Shown here: in pieces, positions 24,951 through 32,239 of the stretch
How positions within the stretch are numbered: the stretch's first letter is position 1
How the letters are laid out: the number at the start of each line of letters is the position of its first letter
Source: Vibrionaceae bacterium
GTDB taxonomy: Bacteria; Pseudomonadota; Gammaproteobacteria; Enterobacterales; Vibrionaceae
Reading direction: 5' to 3'
NCBI GenBank assembly: GCA_018222805.1
Contig: JAAEZQ010000036.1
Span: 1 to 35,289 of the forward strand
Length of the DNA stretch: 35,289 nt
The notes under the pieces: generated by a model
The model's input: the letters and a program-made list of their open reading frames with translations, nothing else
What the model was told of the DNA's origin: nothing
Databases searched by the model: none
Made by a program: the position numbers and the translations under genes

Positions 24951-26300
24951 CTACTGCTGAACGTCGGCGAGCGTGTTATCTAAAGCCAGTTTTGCAAGTG
25001 CAACTAATTCATCGATTTCTGATTTAGTGATGATCAGTGGTGGTGAACAGATCATTGAGTCTCCGACGGCTCTCAATACAACGCCACTGTTAAAGCAATG
25101 GTCGCGACATCGAGTCCCCACATCTAACTCTTTATCGAAACGTTGTTTGGTTTCTTTGTCTTTAACAATCTCAATTGCGCCGACCAGACCAACGCTACGC
25201 GCTTCACCAACCATTGGATGCTCAGCGAGCTCTGCCCAGCGTTTGGCAAAATATGGACCTGTCTCTTCTCGTACTTGATTAACAATGCTGAGACGTTGCA
25301 TCTCTTTAATGTTGGCGATGGCAACCGCACAAGAAGCAGGATGACCTGAGTAAGTAAAACCGTGTGCGAACTCCGTATCTGCATCGGTTAGTACTTTGGC
25401 AACATGATCACGAACCATCACACCACCTAGAGGCAGGTATCCTGACGTGATCCCTTTCGCCATACACATCAAATCTGGCTTTATATTGAAGGTCTGACTT
25501 GCGAACCATTCTCCAGTACGGCCAAAACCACAAATCACTTCATCTACAATCAATAAAATTTCATACTTGTCACAAATACGTTGGATTTCAGGCCAGTAGC
25601 TCGATGGTGGAATAATCACGCCACCAGCGCCTTGAATAGGTTCTGCAATAAAAGCAGCGACCTTTTCTTCACCCAGTTCTAAAATCTTCTCTTCAAGTTG
25701 CCTTGCGCGCTCTAAACCAAATTCGATTTCATCGACGCCATTTCCTTCACCAAAATAGTAAGGTTGATCGATATGCACGATGTTAGGTAAAGGAAGACCA
25801 CCTTGAGCATGCATCGCAGACATGCCACCGAGACTCGCCCCCGCCATGGTACTACCGTGGTAAGCATTTTTACGGCTGATGATGGTTTGCTTTTGCGGTT
25901 TACCAAGGCTACTCCAGTAGTGACGAACCATTCTCACCACCGTGTCATTACATTCAGAACCTGACCCCGTATAGAACACATGGTTCATGCCTTCTGGCGT
26001 TACCTCAGCCAATAAAGTAGAAAGCTCTACCGCTGGTGGGTGTGCTGTTTGGAAAAACAAATTGTAGTACGGCAACTCTTGCATTTGCTTCGTCGCGGCA
26101 TCAATAAGAGGCTGACAGCTGTAACCCATATTCACACACCATAAGCCTGCCATACCGTCGAGGATCTTGTTGTCGTCCTCGTCATAGATATAAATCCCTT
26201 CCGCGCGCTTAATAATGCGAGAGCCCTTGTTATTTAACGCCTTGAAGTTAGTAAAAGGGTGCAAGCAATGTGCACTATCTTGCTCAATCCAGTTAGACAT
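24951..26300 (-). CDS. spuC: Class III aminotransferase, SpuC-like (polyamine:pyruvate)
   Basis: This PLP-dependent omega-aminotransferase, probably putrescine or diaminopropane:pyruvate, yields 4-aminobutanal. It has 449 residues. MAKGITSGYLPLGG carries the PLP lysine (Lys282), IVDEVICGFGRTG the Asp that holds the pyridine ring, and HGFTYSGHPASCAVA the His-Thr region. Pseudomonas SpuC (about 456) has the same context with a glutamine-synthetase-like gene and the binding protein. It lies 75 bases after the ligase gene and 44 before potF. Other omega-amino acids (beta-alanine, GABA) are possible substrates. Confidence 0.87.
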   Translation of the reverse strand: MSNWIEQDSAHCLHPFTNFKALNNKGSRIIKRAEGIYIYDEDDNKILDGMAGLWCVNMGYSCQPLIDAATKQMQELPYYNLFFQTAHPPAVELSTLLAEVTPEGMNHVFYTGSGSECNDTVVRMVRHYWSSLGKPQKQTIISRKNAYHGSTMAGASLGGMSAMHAQGGLPLPNIVHIDQPYYFGEGNGVDEIEFGLERARQLEEKILELGEEKVAAFIAEPIQGAGGVIIPPSSYWPEIQRICDKYEILLIVDEVICGFGRTGEWFASQTFNIKPDLMCMAKGITSGYLPLGGVMVRDHVAKVLTDADTEFAHGFTYSGHPASCAVAIANIKEMQRLSIVNQVREETGPYFAKRWAELAEHPMVGEARSVGLVGAIEIVKDKETKQRFDKELDVGTRCRDHCFNSGVVLRAVGDSMICSPPLIITKSEIDELVALAKLALDNTLADVQQ

Positions 26301-26374
26301 AGTTTCATTCCATTGTTTATTACTTAAAGCTTCGTGCTAAGGTAAGTCGATTTCACTTGGCTACTAAGTTTGAC

Positions 26375-27706
26375 TTATACGTTTAAAAGTAAAAACTCAC
26401 GCTCCCAAGAACTGATGACTTGGAAGAAGGTTTTGTATTCTTTTCGCTTTATAGCGACGTAAGCTGAAACAAATCGGTCACCGAGAATTTCTCTCAGCTC
26501 ATCACTGTTTTCTAACAGCAATAAAGCATCTTCCAACGTATGAGGAAGTGAGTAAGGCTCAGTCGTCATATCACCGGTGCTCTGTGGTGTTGGGGTTAGC
26601 TTTTCTTTCATACCCAAGTAGCCACAAGCCAGTGACAAAGCCATCGCTAAATATGGGTTCGCATCAGCACCGGCGTAACGGTTTTCAATGCGACGGGCAT
26701 TCTTATCGGACACCGGAACTCGAAGTCCAACAGTTCGGTTGTCTTCTCCCCATGCCACATTGGTTGGTGCTGACTCGCCGAAGACTAATCGACGGTAGGA
26801 ATTGACGTTAGGTGCAAAAAAGGCAATTGCAGCAGGCGTATATTTTTGCATACCGGCAATATAGTTTAGGAAGAGCTCGCTGTTAGAACCATCTTCATTG
26901 GCGAACAAGTTCTTACCGTTCACATCCACCAAGCTTTGATGAATATGCATCGCACTACCTGGTTCATTTTCCATTGGTTTAGCCATAAACGTGGCATAAA
27001 CATCGTGGCGCAATGCTGCTTCTCGTACCGTACGTTTAAAGAGAAATACCTGATCTGCCAAATCTAACGGTTCACCGTGATCGAAGTTCAACTCCATCTG
27101 CGCGGCACCCGATTCATGAACTAATGTATCAACGTCCAGTCCTTGCGCCTCACAGAAGTCATACATATCCTCGAAAATAGGATCGAATTCATTCACTGCG
27201 TCGATACTGAACGATTGTCTTGCGGTTTCTGGTCGGCCATTTCGACCAATCGGCGGCTCAAGCGGATAGTCCCAATCCAGGTTCTTTTTAACTAAGAAAA
27301 ACTCAAGCTCAGGTGCCACTATTGGGTTCCAACCCTCTCTTTCGTAGAACGATAAAACGCGACGTAATACCGCTCTTGGGGAAACTTCTACTGGTTCACC
27401 ATCCACTGTGAAACAGTCATGAATTACCTGACCTGTTGGATCTTTTGTCCATGGAACTAACCTAACCGTATTTGGATCTGGCTCTAGATTCATGTCTTTC
27501 TCAGTGAGATCAATCATGCTCTCATCGTCTGGCCAGTCACCGTTTACCGTCTGGAAAAAAATCACTTCGGGAAGATGCATCCCTCCTTCTCGAAGAAATT
27601 TTTTGGCAGGCATAATTTTGCCTCTTGCGTTACCAGTAATGTCAGGGATAAGACACTCCACTTCAGTAATACGGTTTTCTTCAATCCATTTCTTGAATGT
27701 TTCCAT
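26375..27706 (-). CDS. Glutamine-synthetase-like gamma-glutamylpolyamine ligase 1 (SpuB/PauA-like)
   Basis: This is an ATP-dependent glutamine-synthetase-fold ligase, 443 residues, presumably joining glutamate to a polyamine amino group. The beta-grasp N terminus includes ITGNARGKIMPAKKF. The catalytic domain has ELEFFLVKK, AAQMELNFDHGEPLDL, SAMHIHQSLVD-type, and NRTVGLRVPVSDKNARRIE segments for metal, glutamate and ATP. The open frame starts 31 codons earlier, but ATG 27704-27706 has AAGGA just upstream and matches the family's start. It begins an operon with spuC and potFGHI-puuR. It differs from the ligase encoded divergently, so they likely take different amines. Confidence 0.88.
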   Translation of the reverse strand: METFKKWIEENRITEVECLIPDITGNARGKIMPAKKFLREGGMHLPEVIFFQTVNGDWPDDESMIDLTEKDMNLEPDPNTVRLVPWTKDPTGQVIHDCFTVDGEPVEVSPRAVLRRVLSFYEREGWNPIVAPELEFFLVKKNLDWDYPLEPPIGRNGRPETARQSFSIDAVNEFDPIFEDMYDFCEAQGLDVDTLVHESGAAQMELNFDHGEPLDLADQVFLFKRTVREAALRHDVYATFMAKPMENEPGSAMHIHQSLVDVNGKNLFANEDGSNSELFLNYIAGMQKYTPAAIAFFAPNVNSYRRLVFGESAPTNVAWGEDNRTVGLRVPVSDKNARRIENRYAGADANPYLAMALSLACGYLGMKEKLTPTPQSTGDMTTEPYSLPHTLEDALLLLENSDELREILGDRFVSAYVAIKRKEYKTFFQVISSWEREFLLLNV

Positions 27707-28116
27707 AAATCCTTCTTTGCAATAATTTCGGTCCATGAAATACAGCTTTATGCTTACTGCTCTGCGCCCGCTCAAAAACGGCGGACAACAAAATAACACT
27801 CGTATGTTTTTCCTAATCCCAACTACCGAACTGATCGAGTTGAGTCAAAAAGCCCCAATTGTTACCCCACATCAAAAGTCATGGATGTATCAATAAGCTC
27901 TATTTAGCATTGTGCTTAATTCGCCCAAAAGTCAACCAGTCTGTTAAATATTTTATATCATGATGTATCATCGGCAAGGTTAAAGTTACAAATATGTTGC
28001 AATTTCCTAAACAATGTGTGTATGTTTAAAAAGCAAGTAAAGCTGTCTGCAGGGCATTCCTGAGCCCATATAGAACAAGGGATTATTACGTTTAACGCCA
28101 AGGAGGCACTGCGGAT
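27707..28116. promoter_or_regulatory. Divergent control region between the two ligase genes
   Basis: These 410 AT-rich bases hold no gene. The 9-mer GATGTATCA occurs twice as a direct repeat (27884-27892 and 27962-27970), the second embedded in the dyad TGAT-GT-ATCA (27961-27970). CGTTAAAC occurs inverted at 28090-28097. These are candidate regulator sites for the oppositely transcribed operons; PuuR is the likeliest ligand but no consensus match to E. coli PuuR boxes is clear. Confidence 0.4.
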
Positions 28117-29505
28117 ATGACTAGTCTTGCCAATCAACCAATTAACATTGACCGACTAAAAACCAAGCAAGAGCAACAAGAAATTGCTCATTTTATTGAA
28201 CAGAACCCAAACATCACGACGATTGATTTGATTCTGTTCGATATGAACGGCGTCGTAAGGGGAAAGCGGATCAATACCACTCAACTAAGCAAAGTGTTGG
28301 AACAAGGTATTTGTTTACCCGCGTCTGTTTTTGCACTTGATATCTGTGGCGAAACCGTCGAAGAGACCGGGCTAGGATTTGAAAAAGGTGATGGTGACCG
28401 TGTTTGCCGTATTGTGCCAAATTCTTTGCAGGTCGTACCGTGGCAAGATAATAGCGCCCAAGCCATCGTCACTATGTATGAGCCAGAGACTAACCTACCT
28501 TTCTTTGCAGACCCAAGACACGTCCTCGAACAACAACTTAAAAAGCTTCAAAACAAAGGCCTACACCCGTGTGTCGCGATTGAATTAGAGTTTTATTTGC
28601 AGGACCCTGAAACCGATGATACTGGCAGTCCCCAACCTCCTCTGATGCCAGTTAGCGGCGATCGAATGACACAAACTCAAGTTTATTCACTGGATGAACT
28701 CGACGAATTTAAGACCTTTTTGGATGAAGTCGTAAGCGCGTGTCAAGCACAAGGTATTCCAGCAGAAAACATCACTGCCGAATATGCACCGGGGCAATTT
28801 GAAGTAAATCTAAAACACTCAACCGACATACTGCTCGCATGTGATCATTCCATGTTACTAAAACGTGTCGTTCGCGCTATAGCAAAAAAACATGGGTTTC
28901 ATGCCAACTTCATGGCGAAACCCTATACGGAATATGCAGGCAGCGGTTGCCACGTTCACATCAGCTTGCAGAACGAAGATGGCATTAACGTGCTTGGGTA
29001 CAATGATGATTTACTTCTTAATGCTATTGCTGGAGTCTTGAAACACATGGATGAAAGCATGGCTATTTTTGCTCCCAATGCGAACTCCTATCGACGCTTG
29101 CAACCGAATATGTTCGTACCAATGCATGCTTCATGGGGTTGGGACAACCGAACGGTTGCCGTCCGTGTGCCCGCTAGCGGCGCTGAAGACAAACGAATCG
29201 AACACCGTTTATCTGGTGCAGACGTTAACCCTTATCTTACGGTGTCTGTTTTATTCGCATCCATCCTTGACGGTATTGAAAACAATCTGATGCCGCCAGC
29301 GCCAATAGAGGGTGACGCAACTCAGCTCGATCTGCCGACTCTGCCAAGCTCTTGGGACAGCGCTTTACAAGCCTTCTCGACAAGTAAATTTATGCAAACC
29401 AGCTTTGGAGAAGAGCTTTGCAAAGTCTACCTCGCCAATAAAAAGCACGAGCAGGAAAGATTTTCGGCTCAAGTTTCACCACTTGAATACCAATGGTACC
29501 GATAA
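28117..29505 (+). CDS. puuA: Gamma-glutamylputrescine synthetase
   Basis: This glutamine-synthetase-like ligase makes gamma-glutamylputrescine from putrescine, glutamate and ATP, the first step of the Puu pathway. It has 462 residues (472 in E. coli PuuA). Matches to E. coli PuuA run along the whole length: MNGVVRGKRI, PASVFALDI, VETGLG-type loop, AIELEFYLQD, PGQFEVNL, ANFMAKPYTEYAGSGCHVHI, NRTVAVRVPASG and HRLSGADVNPYL. The ribosome site is AAGGAGG. puuB follows with a 35-base gap. It is divergent from the other ligase gene. Confidence 0.92.
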   Translation: MTSLANQPINIDRLKTKQEQQEIAHFIEQNPNITTIDLILFDMNGVVRGKRINTTQLSKVLEQGICLPASVFALDICGETVEETGLGFEKGDGDRVCRIVPNSLQVVPWQDNSAQAIVTMYEPETNLPFFADPRHVLEQQLKKLQNKGLHPCVAIELEFYLQDPETDDTGSPQPPLMPVSGDRMTQTQVYSLDELDEFKTFLDEVVSACQAQGIPAENITAEYAPGQFEVNLKHSTDILLACDHSMLLKRVVRAIAKKHGFHANFMAKPYTEYAGSGCHVHISLQNEDGINVLGYNDDLLLNAIAGVLKHMDESMAIFAPNANSYRRLQPNMFVPMHASWGWDNRTVAVRVPASGAEDKRIEHRLSGADVNPYLTVSVLFASILDGIENNLMPPAPIEGDATQLDLPTLPSSWDSALQAFSTSKFMQTSFGEELCKVYLANKKHEQERFSAQVSPLEYQWYR

Positions 29506-29540
29506 GTATTGAATCACGATTAGAAGAAAAGGATGTCAAG

Positions 29541-30809
29541 ATGAGTACAAAGCATACCCTCTCTTACTATGCTGCATCAAAAAACATGGAATTACGCTTT
29601 CCTACATTAAAAGGGAGCCATGTTGCCGATGTGTGTGTTGTAGGATCTGGTATAACCGGAGCAACAGCGGCATTGGAACTCGCCAATAAGGGCTATAGCG
29701 TTATCGTATTGGAAGCCAATCGTGTCGGTTGGGGGGCATCAGGGCGAAGCGGCGGTCAGGCAATTTTTGGCTGGGCTTCAGAGCAACATACACTTGAAAA
29801 ACTGGTCGGTCAGTCTGACGCAAAGAAACTTTGGGAGCTGTCCATCGAGGCGCTCGCTCTGACCAAAAATAACATCAAAAAGTACAATATTGACTGTGAT
29901 TGGCGGGATGGCATGGTTCATTTAGGCATGAAATCGCGTCATGACAAAGAGCTTCAAGAATGGTATGCCAACCTGACTGAACGCTATCAATATGACTCTC
30001 TCGAGCTGTGGGATAAAGAACAAGTCAGAGAGAATATTGATAGCGACAAATATACATCTGGCATGCTTGATCGCAATAGTGGTCACTTACATCCATTAAA
30101 CTACACGCTCGGCTTAGCCAATGCCGCCAAAGCTCAATTCTTTGAAGAAAGTGCGGTGATTAAAATTGAGCACGGCGATCCTGCCACTCTATTTACCAAG
30201 CATGGTAAAGTGAAAGCGAATCACGTTATTCTTGCCTGTAATGCTTATATGGAAGGGCTAGAAAGCTCACTGGAAAAAAAAGTCATGCCCGTGGGCACCT
30301 ACATATGCGCGACGGAACCTCTCGATGAAGAGTTAACAAATAAACTGATGAAAAACAGAATCGCAGCGAGTGACATCAATTTTGTACTAGACTACTTCCG
30401 CTGTTCCGGAGACAACCGGATGTTATTTGGCGGGCGAGTCAGTTATTCTGGCGTTGCGCCATTTAACTTAGAGAAGGCGATGCGTAACCGGATGGTCAGC
30501 ATATTCCCTCAATTGTCTAACGCTAAAATTGATTATGCGTGGGGCGGCAATGTGGCTATCACCATGAATCGTGCACCTCACTTTGGCCGACTCAAACCCA
30601 ATGTTTATTTTGCTCAAGGTTTCTCTGGCCATGGCATCGCGGTAACAGGTATGGCAGGCACGCTAATGGCCGAGTGTGTTGCTGCGACCTCTGAACGCTT
30701 TGCTATTTTTGATAAAGTGCCTCATATGTCATTCCCAGGTGGGCGTTTACTTCGCACCCCGGCACTCGTACTAGCCATGTCTTACTATCGAGTTCGTGAT
30801 TTGCTTTAA
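29541..30809 (+). CDS. puuB: Gamma-glutamylputrescine oxidase
   Basis: This FAD-dependent amine oxidase (DAO family) converts gamma-glutamylputrescine to gamma-glutamyl-gamma-aminobutyraldehyde, with hydrogen peroxide and ammonia. It has 422 residues (426 in E. coli). The N terminus HTLSYYAASKN and the FAD motif CVVGSGITGATAALELA are close to E. coli PuuB, as are GWGASGRSGGQ, HLHPLNYTLGLA, GNVAITMNRAPHFGRL and FAQGFSGHGIAVTGMAGTL. I use ATG 29541 with AAAAGGA upstream; the frame opens 16 codons earlier inside the puuA end, with a poor start. Product goes to PuuC, encoded 9 kb away. Confidence 0.94.
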   Translation: MSTKHTLSYYAASKNMELRFPTLKGSHVADVCVVGSGITGATAALELANKGYSVIVLEANRVGWGASGRSGGQAIFGWASEQHTLEKLVGQSDAKKLWELSIEALALTKNNIKKYNIDCDWRDGMVHLGMKSRHDKELQEWYANLTERYQYDSLELWDKEQVRENIDSDKYTSGMLDRNSGHLHPLNYTLGLANAAKAQFFEESAVIKIEHGDPATLFTKHGKVKANHVILACNAYMEGLESSLEKKVMPVGTYICATEPLDEELTNKLMKNRIAASDINFVLDYFRCSGDNRMLFGGRVSYSGVAPFNLEKAMRNRMVSIFPQLSNAKIDYAWGGNVAITMNRAPHFGRLKPNVYFAQGFSGHGIAVTGMAGTLMAECVAATSERFAIFDKVPHMSFPGGRLLRTPALVLAMSYYRVRDLL

Positions 30810-30829
30810 CTATATAGAGATAGGGCTAT

Positions 30830-30856
30830 TCAAAAAGGGCTGCGTTTGCCGCCCTT
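30830..30856 (-). terminator. Possible terminator of the Hcp-like gene
   Basis: Stem AAGGGC/GCCCTT (30835-30840 and 30851-30856) with a 10-base loop is followed on the minus strand by five T residues. It sits 85 bases past the stop of the Hcp-like gene and could also slow puuB transcripts. Confidence 0.45.
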
Positions 30857-30940
30857 CTCGTCGCATCATATAGCGTAGCTATATGCCTATTTTCTTTGTC
30901 ATCAATACATAGCAATATCACTGAGAAAACAATATTCAAA

Positions 30941-31420
30941 CTAACACTGGGCATTAGTTGACCTGTCATAGCAATACGCCGGACTACCATCGACTTCATA
31001 GGTGATCTGCCTAAACGAAAACGAGATATCTTCCTTTTGTGGCTCTTTCATATCATCTGAGCTTCCAATATGAAAAGAGTTGATCAAAACATCTTTCAAC
31101 TTAATTTGTAATCCATCTCGCGCGAATTCGACCGTATCGAAGTGGTTTCCGGTTACTATATATCTCAAGAATGCCGCGGATTGAGCATCACTGTAACGGG
31201 TAATCACGAGATCCTCAAGATTGACTTTGCCTGCTCCACCGCCAGAGCCAATTGAATAATTAACATTCTGACTAGCCTCCCATGACCAAGATAAAAGCTC
31301 TGAAGAACCAACCCCTTCGATAGTCATCACCATCGGACCATTGACTTTCGCTGAAGCTGTAGAGGCAACACCAATTAAAGCGCAGGCGAGAATTACGATT
31401 GATTTGTTTCTTATACTCAT
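30941..31420 (-). CDS. Hcp-family (T6SS tube) protein with a Sec signal peptide
   Basis: This protein of 159 residues belongs, by sequence pattern, to the T6SS_HCP fold family. The match covers MVMTIEGVGSS, SWSWEASQ, GKVNLEDLVITRYSD and a final strand ISFSFRQITYEV. Unlike tube Hcp it begins with a clear Sec signal peptide (charged MSIRNK, hydrophobic core, cleavage after ASA at residue 24). Its C terminus carries two cysteines (150 and 159), which could form a disulfide in the periplasm, besides Cys13 within the signal. No other T6SS gene lies in the window. A periplasmic or secreted Hcp-like protein of unknown role is the best description. The ribosome site GGGGAG is strong. Confidence 0.75.
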   Translation of the reverse strand: MSIRNKSIVILACALIGVASTASAKVNGPMVMTIEGVGSSELLSWSWEASQNVNYSIGSGGGAGKVNLEDLVITRYSDAQSAAFLRYIVTGNHFDTVEFARDGLQIKLKDVLINSFHIGSSDDMKEPQKEDISFSFRQITYEVDGSPAYCYDRSTNAQC

Positions 31421-31468
31421 GAACTGTTCTCCCCGGTCGAAGTTCAGATAAAGTATAGATAAAAATAG

Positions 31469-31672
31469 CTAGTTGCTATGATGTATGAAGTCGTCTCTTT
31501 TCATCAAAATGTTTAAAAAGTTTGCTGATGATTTACTCATAAAATCATAACCGTACAACGAAGAGAAAATATGACCGGGGGCTAACCTAACTATTTTCAA
31601 ATTAAGGCTTATACTTAAAAGAGCTCCGCCGATTTGAGTTATCTTTTCATTGTAAAACAAGTCTCCTATCAC
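31469..31672 (-). pseudogene. Short orphan reading frame, possible gene remnant
   Basis: The frame is open for about 67 codons from a GTG, and runs on upstream to a TAA (start of the open stretch near 31726) with protein-like sequence (AVAEAKRKGSKITVIGDL). It contains a hydrophobic stretch (IGGALLSISLNLKIVRLA). I do not recognise a family. A normal start with a ribosome site is absent, so it may be the remaining C-terminal part of a decayed gene, or chance. It lies between the Hcp-like and cold-shock genes. Confidence 0.25.
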
Positions 31673-31779
31673 AGTAATTTTCGACCCCTTTCGTTTAGCT
31701 TCTGCGACAGCCCTCTTGGTAAATTAAGAAATAGCTCTAGTTAACAGAGCCTTGTCCTATTCGATTAGTCGAGGTGTGT

Positions 31780-31992
31780 ATGTCTGACAGAATGACTGGT
31801 TCAGTAAAATGGTTCAACGAAACTAAAGGTTTTGGTTTCATCACCAAAGATACAGATGGTCAGGACCTCTTTGTCCATTTTCGCTCTATTTCTTCGGATG
31901 GGTTTCAAACCCTATTAGAAGGCCAAAAAGTTAGTTTTGACGTTGAACCAGGTGAAAAGGGCCCGCAAGCAACAAATGTGGTACTCATCTAA
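31780..31992 (+). CDS. Cold-shock domain protein
   Basis: This 70-residue single-stranded nucleic-acid binder of the CspA family has an OB fold. RNP1 is KGFGFI and RNP2 LFVHF; the TGSVKWFNETKGFGF start and the end GPQATNVVLI are canonical. ATG 31780 has GAGG 5 bases before it. The upstream frame offers GTG 31774 and the inner ATG 31792 could serve too. The leader to the preceding frame is about 100 bases, but I did not find a definite cold box. Whether it is cold-induced is unknown. A T-rich hairpin (32003-32037) ends it. Confidence 0.93.
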   Translation: MSDRMTGSVKWFNETKGFGFITKDTDGQDLFVHFRSISSDGFQTLLEGQKVSFDVEPGEKGPQATNVVLI

Positions 31993-32002
31993 TTATATTT
32001 GT

Positions 32003-32037
32003 AGGCTTAGTGACAATAAACTATGCCTCAATTTTTT
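32003..32037 (+). terminator. Terminator of the cold-shock gene
   Basis: Stem AGGCTTAGT/ACTATGCCT (32003-32011 and 32020-32028) has one mismatch and an 8-base loop. A T run follows (32032-32037). It lies 11 bases past the stop. Confidence 0.75.
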
Positions 32038-32239
32038 ATTAATTAGTCTTGTTATGTTTAATGGTAGAAAATACATTCCAGATTTATTTATCTTTTAAAG
32101 ATTACAACTCTGATTTTTCAGTTTATATAATTTTCATCGGATTCATTAAATTTATAGATGGGATAATAAAAGCCAAAAATATATCTATAAAAATAAGTTT
32201 ATTTTTATAAAGGACAACCGCCATTGAGAGGAATAAATC

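Noticed and set aside
29493..29540. Longer puuB start overlapping puuA
   Set aside because: The first codons overlap the end of puuA and have no ribosome site, whereas ATG 29541 has AAAAGGA at good distance and matches the E. coli PuuB start.
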